A stretch of 64,000 bases of DNA from Sphaerolaimus hirsutus (Eukaryota > Nematoda > Chromadorea > Monhysterida > Sphaerolaimidae). Below the pieces are notes generated by a model that ran no database searches, had not been told where the DNA came from, and saw nothing but the letters and a program-made list of their open reading frames with translations. The translations under genes and the position numbers were made by a program. Shown here one piece after another: positions 11,101 to 19,657 of the stretch; within the stretch, counting starts at the first letter, position 1; every line of letters starts with the position of its first letter. The stretch is taken from assembly GCA_964036195.1 (NCBI GenBank), contig OZ038452.1, positions 24,191,785 to 24,255,784 of the forward strand, read 5' to 3'.

Positions 11101-14100
11101 CGTAAACAAAGATTTAGACTCCCTCGCAGAAAAATGGAAATTTTCCATCAGGCGCACGACCCCCTACCATTCACAGTCCAACGGCCTAGCGGAAAGGGCG
11201 CTACGCAGCGCAGAACAACTGGTGCGCCAATGGGCACAAACCAACAACCAATCTCGCAACTGGCCTGGCGCGTTGCCAGAAATATCGTTGCGCTTGAATT
11301 TAGCATACAACCGAGACATAGCTCACGCCCCTTTCGAGCTGCTTTTCGGCTATATGCCGTCAATTTTAGGTGAAAAAGGGATCCAAAAACAGACTCAGGA
11401 TGAGAACCAATCCCAGGGAACGCCTAGCAGTAACACTAGATTACAACGCACGCTGAGTACTGTGGCGCAGAATCTGCCAGAATTGGCAAATCGCCCAGGC
11501 AAACTGGCCGGGCTATGGAAAAAAGCCAACTTTTGCCTAAAAAATGCGCAACAGCGATACAGCATGGCCAGGGACAAACGAATCAGAAACACGCCAGCAG
11601 TGGGAGACCGCGTGTATAAACAGCAGAAATGGGGCATGTCGGTAGAAAAGAAGCTACAACCGCTTTACACCGGCCCACACGACATCATCGGAATCGATAA
11701 ATCCATTGCTCTCCTAGAAATTGCGGGGCGTATCCAAAGAGTGCCGATTGATACACTCGTACCCGCCGAAAAAATAAAGAATAGAACAACTGTCGGCAAC
11801 GCCAACAGCGCTCAGCCAGTGGCACGTTTCACGCAACCTGAACGTTATTTCACGCAGGTATCGCACGGCAACTGGGCGGGCAGCGACTCTACTAAAGCGC
11901 AGCAGTATTCCACATTTCTAACGCCACAAACAACGGCCCCAGGTTTCACGGTGAGCACAGGGGAAACGACCTTTTGGCACAGTGCCAGCAACCGAGTGAA
12001 CCACGGTTACCACAGGTGCCCCCCCGCAGACATGTCGTCGCTAGAAAATTTGCTCAAGCAGCTGTCCGCGCTGCACCAGGCGCACAGGCGCGGCTTCACG
12101 TCAGACGCGGCACGGCTGGCCAACGAGGCGGCAACGCGTCGCATCGCGAAGCAACTATCGCAAACAGGCGGGGGCGCAGTTTCCTCGGCGTCGACGCTGG
12201 CGCCGGCAGCGGCGCTCGCAGCGCAGCAAAACAGTCAGTTTTGCAGACAGGTTTTGCCATTCCAGGGACGCCACAGACGTTTAGGTGCCGCGCAGGTAGC
12301 GTGGCGACACCGGGCGGCGCGGCAGCTTCAAGTAAGGGCCGCACGACGCCAATGGCTGCGCAACCGTCTGCGCAGGCGCCCGGCGTGGTGGACACGAGTA
12401 AGCTACCCGGTAGATAGCTCGTTTGTAGTTGAGCCGCAGGATTTGGCCCACGCAGAAGTAACGGCGGGCGGCCCCCGACAGCGCCACGTGCCGGCAGCGG
12501 CGCCACAACGGGGCAAGCGCCACTCGCGGTGGGGATCGCCGACCGCACCACACGAGCGACAGGAAGCGCCGCCACAAGCGCCTCCGAATGCCGACCGCAT
12601 GGCAGCGGCCGCGGAAATCACGTTAACGGAAGGTACACTTTTTGCAGACGTTTTTCCATGGAGCTATGTGACGGTGCACACGACTAGTCGCAATGAGCGT
12701 GAAAAGTGCCCCCAGCGTTTAGACGTTTTCGGACCACCCCAAATTTGTAGAGAATCAGGTGTGAAATTAATCGCAGAAAAATCCCCTAGGTTACCGGCGG
12801 CACCAATACGAAACCCAGATTGTGAAATTGTTTTTCGAAACACATTTAATCCACTCGCCCATGGCATTTTGGGGGAACGCCGTTACGCAGATCGTTTAGC
12901 GTCATGTTTAGATTTGGCTAACCGCCAAAACAACGCTTTAATTTCAGCACGTCAGGAAATCGTGACGCTGCGCGCCCAGAACGCGTCGTTGGAGCGCTCG
13001 CTGCTGAAGTTACAAGCAAATCCGACCGAAGCGGTGGCGATGCTGCGCATCGCCCTGAACCACGAGGCGCAGTTGGCCACAGAAAATGAGCAGTTGCAAA
13101 ACGCCGCCGATGCACGAGAAGTTGAAGTAAAGTGTGAGTTGCGCCGCATGGAGATAGAGTTAGATTTGGAGAGGGCGAGTTCGCAAAAGTTAGGCGCCAG
13201 GGTGCATTCGCTGACCGACGCCAACCAGATGTTGGTCGCGAAAATGGCAGATTTGAGCAGTTTGGCCGAGGGTGTTACTTTAGAGTGGTTGGTCGGCCAG
13301 CGTCAAATTGCGGCGCTGACGGACCGGCCACTGCCAGGCGAGGATACCATTCCGCGCTGTCTGGCGGCTCGGGCGGCCATGCAGAAGGCCGAGAAGCAGC
13401 CAGCGGCGTACAATATTACATTTGGCCTGATCCACGCGCGCCCCCCAGCACTTTAGTCACAGTCATGCCACCGCAGCCTCAGGATAAGGTCGCCGCAGTA
13501 CAGGTGGAAAATGCGCAGGGACAGGTAGTGGCCGCCGCGCAGCCGCTTGCACCGCAGGTACCATTCGCGCTCGATCCCACACACACGCAAAAAGCGCCCA
13601 ATTATGTGTGTTCGCAGAATCCGATCCGCCCACAGCTGCAACTCGCCGCCGTGCCGCCGCAAATGTCGCCGCTGGCGCCGCCGCCAACCGCCGCCTCGCC
13701 GGAGATTTCGCCGGCCGGTAGTCACACGCCGGAGTCGCCGAAAGCGCCTAAGAAGCACAAGAAGCGGGCGGCCAGCCGTAAGCATAAGGTGCATAAGTCT
13801 CGGCGCGTTTTGCTCGACGATTCAAGCGAATAAGCGACTATTTTTTCGTTTTGTGCATTTGTATTTTGGCGTTTTATCGGGTTTATTGCCCATTTCTTTT
13901 TATTTGTGCAGCGGTTTTTCGATTTTGTTTTTTCTGTAAATTATGACACGGTTCGCTACATTTTACGGGTAGTAGGAGTTGGATTCACACAGCATTTGCT
14001 CACTGTCGGGTTTTTTTTCGTGACCCCCTCATGGGTAGTCATGGGGGGGGGGGTGTAGTGCATTTCGGTCACTAATGATGTATTCATGGGTAAGGTGCGC

Positions 14101-17100
14101 GCCACTGCGTGCACCCGCACTTTTTATGTTTCGCACGCCGTTTATAAACTCGCCGCGCAGTAGGCATTCATTCACTTTTCTTCTTTCCAGGTTTTGAAGG
14201 GTTTTTTGGTGCAGATGATTTTTTGAGTTCGCATTCGTTTTCGCAGTTCACCCATGTTCACTGCTCTGAGTTGACATGAAGTTTTGGTGATTTTAGAAGT
14301 GGAAACGTTCTGTGAGAAAGTCAACCTTCATCCTAACTCGAAGTAGAATCACGCTCACGACATTTCTCCATCACACGCTGAGAAGGGCACCTTGGGACCG
14401 GGCTCAACAAATTGAACCGTTGAGGCCCGGAAAGTGCCAGGCTGTTTTGGGATGTTTTGAGACGACTTGTGAAGTCATTCTGGGAAACTTGAGAGCCGTG
14501 GGCTCTACATAATCCTCTAAATTCAATGAAAATTTAAATTCCATTCCAGTCATAAATACAGAATTTAAAAAGTGATCCGGTGCTTTGTTCAGAACTTAAA
14601 ATACCATATTTTGATCACGTTATAGATAGTGATGTAAAAGCGCCATGGCGCTGGCGCCTGGCGCAAGCGCCATAGCAAAAAGCGCTATATTGCTGTGGCG
14701 CCATTGCGCTTTTGGCGCTTGGCGCTCTTTTTACCCGGCGCTAGGAACGAAATGTCTGGCGCTGATGCTTGGCGCCATTTCGCTCTGGCGCCATTGGCGC
14801 TTGGCGCTAAGCTCGGAAAAGCGCCATGGCGCCAAAGTCCTGGCGATTTTTACATCACTAGTTATAGATACGATAACTTGCTGTGAACGAAATGCGTTAC
14901 CAGGAAAAAAAATCGCGTCTCTTTGTTCAGGTCAATAAATGGTTAATTTCAATGCAAAGTGTGCAGCAATATATTAGGTAGGTATATTCAAAAACCCAAA
15001 AACCAACCGATGTCGCATACTCCTGATCGTGTACTGCCGAACCCTTTCATACCTGACTGCACACGGATGTGCACATAAATCTTGAAACGCTTTTCTAAAC
15101 TTTTGCGAAAAGCAGGCGTACAATATTGGATTGATACACGAAGCAGCCAAACTAAGCCATTGGAATGTAGGCCTGCCAGTAGAAAATTTTCCGATCAAGT
15201 CTAGTAAAAATTGCCATAGCGTATTTCCCTCAAAAAAACCCCAGGCCCCAGGAGGTTTACTTTTTCAGAGTACAAATTTTGAGGGTGGTAATCGAAGGAG
15301 GGGGTATTTCGAGGGGGGGGGGTCGCCAAAAAAATTCTGAACTCCCAGTAATTACTCGTTGTTTGTAACGTATGCAGACGACGTATTTCCTCGAAATACC
15401 CCCCCCCCCCCCCTCAAAATGGGTACTATGAATTTGTGGTCCGGGAAATGCATAACAGACGTTCAAAACACTTACTGTGTTACGTTAGAACATCGTTTAT
15501 ACCATCTACATCCATATAGTAGGCTGTAAAAACTTATAAATGGTGGTTATTGTTGCATTTTTCTCGTTTTTCTCTCAAAATTTTTCACTCTGAAAAAAAA
15601 ACCCTGGGGGTAATTCGAGGAAATACGGTAAACAGGTGGCAGCGTTAAATGGAAAATAATGTTCAATTTCCTTCAACTTGCTTCAAATACTTAATGCAAA
15701 TGTCACGCAAAGTGTCAAAAGTAATGTAAAATGCACTGAAAAATGACAAATGGGCATTTCACAGGGTCTGTGACTGCCCTCAGGCCGACCCAACCCTTAT
15801 GCTCCCCAAACAAAAAAGCTAACCTAAGCAACAAAGTAGCCACATTGTCACTGCTGTGATCATAAATGAAGTACAGATAGAAATACAAAGCGTACAGAGG
15901 TGACCAGCACGTTGTGAATACGATTATAACAGTGAGCATCATAACTGTAACTCTGAGTTTCATTCTTTGCTCTCTTTCTGCTGCGTGGTGATCCACTGCT
16001 AATCTTTTTGTGGCAGTTCTGCAAGAAATGGTTTGAGTGTCGGGTTTGGGCTTGTTATTTAGTGTTTATTTAATTGATTATGATTATTGTTATAATTTAT
16101 TAGACATTTTAGACATTGTTAACATTGTTAATATTAAGACATTGTGATTATTATTTAGACTTGTTAGACATTTTTTTTGGGGGGGGGGGGGGAACTATTC
16201 AAAGGGGTGATTTTTTAAAGGGGGATAATTATTTTATCCATAATTTCAAGCCTGTTTTTTTTGTTAACAAAATAACATGCCAATTTTGTTCAAACAAGGC
16301 ACAACAAAATTTATCATATGCCCGAATGTGGGAATTACTTGAAGGGGGAATAATTCAAGAAATTCATTGATTTTCTCCTCACTCATTTAACAGGGGGGAA
16401 TTATTCAAGGGAACTATACAAGCAAATACGGTGTGTACCATTTTTCCTATCAATGAATCTTCATTTCCAGAATGGTGCCAGTTAGAACAAAAATTCAAAA
16501 ATTAGACAACCAGTAAACCATTTAGAACCCATACTCACCTGAATACAGCTGCAAAAATGAAAATATAAAGAACAGTTATTAAAGCCAATGGAACAACAAA
16601 TGCCACAACAATGTTGACTAGCACAAATAAAGTTTGTTCCATTACCAATGATGGGAACATTGGCCTGTATTGGAAATGTGCCAAGAGTTTATATCACAAA
16701 ATCTGTGCCTTAAAAGGAAATTTTACCGGCAAATTGTAGCAGAAAGCCCAGTTGTATTGTCAACAAGAAATTCATAAGCTATTGAATAGTGCATCCATGG
16801 TGAAAACAGCACAGCTGAACTGATCCAAGCGATGAAAATTATTGCAACAGCATAGGACTTCCTGAGTTGACTGTAGTAGATTGTGTGACAGATAGCGACA
16901 TATCTGAGAGAGAGCATTGAATACTGTTTGAAATTGATTTTTTAAAGCATTGTGTGACAAAAATCAGTTAAGATATCTCTGGACCGAGCTGCCTCTTCAC
17001 AGTTGTTTTAGGGAAAATCTAAGTGCTGGTTGCAAAGAGTTTGAAAAGTACGGAACTTTTTTGTAAATGTAAAGTATTTTATTTTAACTCACCCCTAAGT

Positions 17101-18668
17101 ACAGAAAACGTAAAGTCAGTTTTCTACTTTTGGTTAAACTTTTGGACAGGTGAACTGGGTAAAAAACGTAACATCCAGTATTTATACTTGGGTAAAACGT
17201 AAAAGCGAGTATTTTTTTCAATTGCGTACCCCTGAAAACATAAGAGTGAGTAAAAGTGAGATTGTTCGCTTTCACTATTATACTCATCGCAACTTCAATC
17301 ATTTCCGCTGCCGTTTACGCAGCCATTTCGATTTGTTTGAGTTGTTTTTGCTTTTTATGCACATTTTTCTGTACTCGCGTACTCTAAACAATATGCATAA
17401 AGCTGAGTACAGGTATTTTTTCCGAAGGAAACATAAACGTATTTACTCAGTACTTGAGTATACGTATTTTTCGAGTAAAAGTAAATACATTTTAACAACT
17501 ATTTATGATTCCACATTAAAACGATAATTACAAACAAACCTATCCCCAGTTACTGCGACCAAGGTGTATACAGAAGCACCAGTTGTAGCGGACTGCACCC
17601 AAATGGACAGTTTGCACGCGAAGTTGCCCATATGCCATTCTGAAACATTTCGGATGTTTTTCATTTTTACACGTTTTACACAGTAGTTTATCATGTGGCA
17701 GCACCGCCCCGCCCCCAAAGTTTATCATGTGACAACCTGTAAAGTGTCAATTTTCAAATGCCACGAAGTGTCATTCGAAATAAAAAGGAAATATTTTTTA
17801 CTGAACTTTTGACATTTTGCATCACATTTGACAGTTGACTAGTGAGTGATGTAAAAAGTGCCAGTACTCCTGAAAATTTCTTTGATTGATAGATATAACA
17901 AAAAAAAATTCATAGCAGTGCGTCCACATACCTAGTTCACAAACTACCTGCTAGGCCATATTCCAGAAAACACCAAAAACCTAAATATAATACTAAATGT
18001 AAATGCGCAAAATGAATAATTGTAATACACATTGCATCAGAAACTCGCCCACCACGCCCCGAACCCGAACATTTCAAAACGATAGAAAAAAGTCACCAAA
18101 TTCACCCACCGTTCAAAATATTATTCATCAACGTGGCGGGCAGCGAAAACAGCACGATGAGTAAATCGGCGCAGGCCAGACTCAAAATGAACAGATTAGT
18201 CACCGATCTCATGCTGGAATTGGACAACACGGCGCCCAACACGAACAGGTTGCCGACCGGGGGCAGTCCCAAACCCTGTAAAAAAACCCTGTCAGATGTA
18301 AAAGACCTTGTAAAATGTCATGCGTCATGTAAAAAAACCCTGTAAAATGTCATGTGTCATGTAAAAGACCCTGTAAGATGTCAGGTGTCATATAAAAAAA
18401 CATGTAAAGTGTCATTGTCATGTAAAAGACCCTGTAAAGTGGCAAGTGTATACAAATCCTTATATACATACATGACACTTTCCAGGGTCTTTTACATGAC
18501 ACATGACAATTTCCAGAGTCTTTTACAGTTTACAGGGTTTTTACACTTTACAGGGTCTTTTACAGGGTCTGGGACTGGCACCAGGCCGGCGGCGAACACC
18601 AAGCCGTACGCAAGGCAGTACATTATGGCGAGCCACAGCGGCTGGCGCAGCAGGGGGATGTGCGCCGC
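5125..18668 (-). CDS. class A (rhodopsin-like) G protein-coupled receptor, eight exons, N-terminal exon missing
   Basis: Exons in transcription order are 18582-18668, 18110-18275, 17540-17639, 16727-16903, 16539-16664, 15824-16018, 15053-15172 and 5125-5437. All junctions are GT-AG and in phase, giving 1,284 nt (427 residues plus stop). Visible landmarks are TM1 ending in GNLFVLG, TM2 with LACAD, an EWHMGNFACK lead-in to TM3, GDRYVAICH after TM3, a hydrophobic TM5, TM6 with CWSPLY, and TM7 NPILYACF. A Ser/Thr/Lys-rich cytoplasmic tail lies in the last exon. The family is a plasma-membrane receptor coupling to G proteins. The look is that of a peptide-type receptor, but I cannot name the ligand. 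No initiator exon was found upstream of 18668. The last intron (5438-15052) contains a whole LTR retrotransposon in the opposite orientation. The first recognised intron is a transposon-like element. Confidence 0.88.
5669..6124 (+). repeat. 5' LTR
   Basis: 456 bp, TG...CA ended. It carries a TATAAA at 5758-5763 that could serve as the element's core promoter. It is nearly identical to the 3' copy. TAAT precedes it at 5665-5668. Confidence 0.92.
6125..6142 (+). promoter_or_regulatory. candidate primer-binding site
   Basis: The sequence immediately after the 5' LTR begins TGGTGATCGTACCC. The leading TGG is the expected complement of a tRNA CCA end. I could not assign the tRNA by eye. Confidence 0.5.
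6280..9072 (+). CDS. Gag-protease polyprotein of the LTR retrotransposon
   Basis: A 930-residue open frame begins with ATG 155 bp after the 5' LTR. An acidic and then Gln-rich segment (about residues 90-165) precedes a helical capsid-like region (about 240-430). A Cys/His cluster at about 455-475 (PWCTHFLHRELLPHDPSRC) could be an unusual nucleic-acid-binding knuckle, since no standard CX2CX4HX4C is seen. A retropepsin-type aspartic protease follows, with the active-site triad DTG at residues 598-600 in GHIDTGC and the later LLLGR motif near 687. The last quarter resembles the spacer that precedes RT in gypsy elements. The final part overlaps pol in another frame, so the terminal residues after about 860 are probably shadow sequence if a frame change occurs at the C tract at 8857-8865. 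Confidence 0.88.
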   Translation: MSDDSFFSPDSGKSHRMAGKLQFTSNEFTEKITDLLASRKRAALVFIAFQLREKRQSTWPKVKNPADLTTKNLAKALQDMATAYFANSDVLSIEDPDAEDAGGSGDPADQDDDDGDTANRMEDLIQLVQTTMKQHQSALQQQQAAILQLQQAQNTQSSSQNLPPDVKPVVAVNTNADYWKLETEDRLAMLRRDSLLNQIIQYIELFVVTPADHMQSLSQAVLLTTARDKMGAGHVAGAAKKQQQFDGESNATTGPFKWWLHGIAQQAIGVPEAHQQMFWTLVFGHCLTGEAQKRYQAVRADFRQDPLFVIDRLNHIYRVDHRLYSVSDWYELKAKPGDSVIDLQTKLSAAFHHVSNTMSNKERERMIGDKLFIEVVKLLPASCWYTWRERWQERSCDLDTAVSKMEAARIEIQKNRAQKRDEQKDRRPNWNPRYKAQSATPGEPEVKATFDPKTHKGPWCTHFLHRELLPHDPSRCYVNPSSTQFQPGRAESIRNGLARRGKTEEDAVAAMKQKCKEMGITYQDEARVASCALEQITSDWDEPASEPEDETEGDVNDWCPLASWTQGTEGGHRCAQLGEPDPVATIQFMGVDIQGHIDTGCNIGIFIEDTVLEGIWATAGCDAKSEREKFKPYPYARVRTSGEAIQGKHLRVYEMQISHVTPDQVRRQDTLPAVVKLMAHLPPADPLLLGRAAIWGKLQIIQDAHAELERLAQSYEESQSAFAAGREQDDSCFRTADVRILEQITIPAGARQQILVGTDKSPEWISGDNKSLGMALDPYHRNEKGELTSFVPGLACNTALHPRHDWIENASFSLCVVKQTGHEQFLEKDTKVAEVFFVKEALVEEETETRVAETTATPEPPPARNIHSEQRTADSESRSLHLGGVGQIAKRKQRRVARRGNHPVPAPAGRTRRAFQPNRVRYRRNTNFGP
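8789..13456 (+). CDS. Pol polyprotein: reverse transcriptase, RNase H, integrase, plus long C-terminal extension
   Basis: The frame is open for 1,555 codons. RT shows FSTMDASFGYY and the catalytic YIDD at residues 261-264. RNase H shows LYTDACDYG near 420 and TDHKALV. Integrase has an HHCC zinc region (about 636-680, ending CTVCK) and catalytic D708, D766 and E802; the D-to-E spacing is the typical 35. A GPY/F-like segment (YTGPHDI) lies near 960. No chromodomain is seen. About 560 further residues continue in frame: an Ala/Arg/Gln-rich part, a folded-looking part (about 1290-1370) and a strongly heptad-like coiled coil (about 1380-1500). The ORF lacks its own obvious start and is offset +1 from gag-protease, so it is probably expressed by frameshifting or slippage. 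Confidence 0.92.
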   Translation: MSRRHSWRRKQRQEWQRPQPRLNPPPPETYTASNVPLTASQEAYISEVWGRLPKESRDALPEEEITQFRHLLAEQEGLFSLTEYDIGETQILDHKITLVDGAQPVKCAARFETPPKRAFVWQTIDEMVKKGLVVPSASPWAFPLVIVPKGKTDYRLCLDFRKLNELTVRDAYPLPRITDMFQQMSGRSVFSTMDASFGYYNVRIADPKTRDMVTFVCSKGQFSYTRMPLGLVNAGASFQRLMDCVLAGLNREAERPTFFAYIDDALVASNSRTEHMQHLVQLFNRLKWAGIRLNPEKCFFFCHTVKFLGFELSEKGIAPKRSNIAAILEMPTPTTKQNIKTFLGKAGYFSQHIPGFQRLAAPLNEMAKGKYRVNGNDPIPEHAAWTEEAKEALETLKKRLSTAPVLAHPDRTKPYYLYTDACDYGLGAVLMQRGDENDGKLRPVSFVSKRLPTSHKNWSTIEKEALACTWALDRLGDFIDGQKVILRTDHKALVSALLKPAKGKVERWTHRWAVRLSLKDLVIEYCPGEQNVIADALSRNPIADTDEIAFKQASEVIRIPLEKLYPHMSQNTTADIIDWATEQEKDPKTAEIRKKLREHKMGGAQYSIQNDIVLYNAIRGPVPLAPTQLQEPLILQAHAGLTGTHGGVERTLQRLGQQAGWPGMRGDIAKFVEQCTVCKLTKDAQRTCVSPLFPVAPGTRPWAKVAMDTTPMPFFGNYRHMLIIVDYLTRAVILAPLRQLTGSQVAEAVEKRLIFLFGAPLEIVCDNGTEFVNKDLDSLAEKWKFSIRRTTPYHSQSNGLAERALRSAEQLVRQWAQTNNQSRNWPGALPEISLRLNLAYNRDIAHAPFELLFGYMPSILGEKGIQKQTQDENQSQGTPSSNTRLQRTLSTVAQNLPELANRPGKLAGLWKKANFCLKNAQQRYSMARDKRIRNTPAVGDRVYKQQKWGMSVEKKLQPLYTGPHDIIGIDKSIALLEIAGRIQRVPIDTLVPAEKIKNRTTVGNANSAQPVARFTQPERYFTQVSHGNWAGSDSTKAQQYSTFLTPQTTAPGFTVSTGETTFWHSASNRVNHGYHRCPPADMSSLENLLKQLSALHQAHRRGFTSDAARLANEAATRRIAKQLSQTGGGAVSSASTLAPAAALAAQQNSQFCRQVLPFQGRHRRLGAAQVAWRHRAARQLQVRAARRQWLRNRLRRRPAWWTRVSYPVDSSFVVEPQDLAHAEVTAGGPRQRHVPAAAPQRGKRHSRWGSPTAPHERQEAPPQAPPNADRMAAAAEITLTEGTLFADVFPWSYVTVHTTSRNEREKCPQRLDVFGPPQICRESGVKLIAEKSPRLPAAPIRNPDCEIVFRNTFNPLAHGILGERRYADRLASCLDLANRQNNALISARQEIVTLRAQNASLERSLLKLQANPTEAVAMLRIALNHEAQLATENEQLQNAADAREVEVKCELRRMEIELDLERASSQKLGARVHSLTDANQMLVAKMADLSSLAEGVTLEWLVGQRQIAALTDRPLPGEDTIPRCLAARAAMQKAEKQPAAYNITFGLIHARPPAL
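13465..13833 (+). CDS. small third ORF of the LTR retrotransposon (122 aa, basic C terminus)
   Basis: It starts at an ATG eight bases after the pol stop, in a different frame, and ends 220 bp before the 3' LTR, which is the position env occupies in gypsy retroviruses. The product is Pro/Ala/Gln-rich with a Lys/Arg-rich tail (KAPKKHKKRAASRKHK) and an acidic end. There is no signal peptide or transmembrane segment, so it is not a recognisable envelope. A nuclear or nucleic-acid-binding role is only a guess from charge. Confidence 0.55.
   Translation: MPPQPQDKVAAVQVENAQGQVVAAAQPLAPQVPFALDPTHTQKAPNYVCSQNPIRPQLQLAAVPPQMSPLAPPPTAASPEISPAGSHTPESPKAPKKHKKRAASRKHKVHKSRRVLLDDSSE
14040..14053 (+). promoter_or_regulatory. 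polypurine tract
   Basis: An A/G-only run dominated by about a dozen Gs abuts the 3' LTR. This is the expected primer for plus-strand synthesis. Confidence 0.8.
14054..14509 (+). repeat. 3' LTR
   Basis: 456 bp matching the 5' LTR except at two CpG-to-TpG differences. TATAAA lies at 14143-14148. It is followed by TAAT, matching the base quartet before the 5' LTR. Confidence 0.92.
14627..14860. mobile_element. hAT-type GGCGCC MITE (copy 2)
   Basis: A compact 234-bp element with ends TAGTGATGTAAAA and TTTTACATCACTA. It is flanked by a perfect 8-bp duplication, GTTATAGA (14619-14626, 14861-14868). The interior is GGCGCC/TTGGCGCT words. It sits in the last GPCR intron beside the LTR element. Confidence 0.92.
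15219..15628. mobile_element. TA-flanked CCGTATTTCC-family MITE in a GPCR intron
   Basis: The left end GCGTATTTCCCTCAA and right end TTCGAGGAAATACGG are bounded by TA on both sides. The interior carries long C/G runs and CTCGAAATACCCCC words. It lies between the TM7 and TM6 exons of the GPCR. Confidence 0.65.
16040..16435. repeat. degraded G-run MITE in the intron between the TM6 and TM5 exons
   Basis: AT-rich sequence with a run of about 14 Gs at 16180-16193. It then holds AACTATTCAAAGGGG and GGGGGAATTATTCAAGG words and ends near CAAATACGGTG. It looks like a decayed relative of the CCGTATTT family. Confidence 0.4.
17034..17502. mobile_element. CAGAGTTG-family element, decayed, in a GPCR intron
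   Basis: It starts GAGTTTGAAAAGTACGGAAC and ends TTTTAACAACTATT. The interior repeats AAACGTAAAA and GAGTATTTTT words. It matches the better-preserved copies at 27149, 36959 and 19658. No target duplication is evident. Confidence 0.5.
18264..18577. mobile_element. CAGTCCCA-family MITE forming almost the whole first recognised GPCR intron
   Basis: The inverted ends are CAGTCCCAAACCCTGTAAA on the left and TTTACAGGGTCTGGGACTG on the right. The interior repeats TGTAAAAGACCCTGTAAAATGTCA words. The GPCR intron is 18276-18581 on the minus strand, so the acceptor (TTTTTTACAG) lies inside one terminal repeat and the donor is 4 bp outside the other. Candidate 8-bp flanks ACCGGGGG and ACCAGGCC match at five of eight positions. 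Related fragments occur at about 15690-15780, 17735-17840, 21660-21810, 29275-29370, 43570-43960 and 44350-44490. Confidence 0.75.
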
Positions 18669-19657
18669 CTGTGGGGGGGGGGGGGGGGGGATTTGAAAAT
18701 GTGTCGTGAACCAGATGGTCGCAATTATATTTTCTTCATCGGACACTGGAGAATGAATTCAAGTTTCCACAAGCATCTGAGAGGATATCAAAAGAAATTT
18801 TTTCCTACTGCAGATTGATCAATGCGCGTCGCTCGCACTTCTTCCCGCGGTGCGCTGCCAAAACGAACATGAGCAGCATAATTGCTTCACGAAGAAGTCA
18901 CTTATTCGAGATTGAGTGTGCTCAAGCTATTCACGCCGCTTCACGAATACCATTCGGAAAAATTAACAATTTTTTGAAAATATATATTTAGGTATAGGTA
19001 AATATTTCTCTCAGAACTTGGAAAAGGTATCAGTACCGTATTTCAGCGGAATACCCCGCTTGAATTACCCCCCCCCCATCGAAAAACACCCAGTTCTGAG
19101 CGAACTGATCATGCTGATTTATGACAAAAAGCCCTTTTCTGTGTCCTTTTCTGCAAGTGCATAATTCACCCGCATATCCTACCGCATTTCTAAATTTTCG
19201 CTTAAGGTTACGTTTTAGTATGCACAAAAAATTTTTATGTGTAAAATACCATCATATTTACCTCTCGAATCAGAAAGTCAATCGAATAAGATTTTAAAGA
19301 GCCATTTAGGTCCAACATCGCACGGAAGCCAAACGATGCCATTTTAGCGTCTAGCGTTAATGCCATCGTCCATGAATAATATTCTAGAATGGACCACCTT
19401 TTTAAAGCATATTTATGCTATATGCCCTGAAAACAGTTCAAAGCCCGAGTCATAATGCCTGAATTATTACATTTGGGAATAAATTTAAAAAATGAGAATT
19501 CAGAGAATGATATTTATGCATTTCCTTGGAAAAGTGACGGCATAACAACCAAAGACCAAAACATAAAAAGTTATTGTAGATTTGAAATCTAAATTGGATC
19601 TAAATAATTACATTTTAGAAGAACAAAAAGTCCTTCCGCACCTATTGCAGAGTTGTT
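18669..19657. other. upstream of the GPCR; no exon recognised
   Basis: A run of about 20 Gs (18671-18690) serves as the pyrimidine tract of the TM1-exon acceptor on the minus strand. A partial CCGTATTTC MITE lies at about 19037-19090. I could not find an N-terminal receptor exon here. Confidence 0.4.

Larger units (their letters stand above)
5669..14509 (+). mobile_element. complete Ty3/gypsy-type LTR retrotransposon (8,841 bp)
   Basis: Two 456-bp direct repeats (5669-6124, 14054-14509) start TGTAGTGC and end CTCTACA. They differ at two positions only (C5702/T14087 and C6008/T14393, both CpG to TpG). The flanks carry TAAT on both sides. Internal order is primer-binding-site-like TGG, gag-protease ORF, pol ORF (RT, RNase H, integrase, long C-terminal extension), a small third ORF, a G-rich polypurine tract, then the 3' LTR. 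The RT-RH-IN order places it in Ty3/gypsy. It lies in the last intron of the minus-strand GPCR, antisense to it. LTR identity of about 99.6% and long open frames indicate a recent insertion. Confidence 0.93.

Noticed and set aside
12096..12621. Antisense and alternate-frame ORFs across the pol extension (up to 159 codons)
   Set aside because: GC-rich coding DNA leaves other frames open. The pol frame itself is continuous through the region.
14974..15052. In-frame read-through of the TM7 exon to a stop at 14974
   Set aside because: A consensus CAG|GTATGA donor precedes it, and the exon at 5125-5437 continues in phase with a typical Ser/Thr-rich tail.
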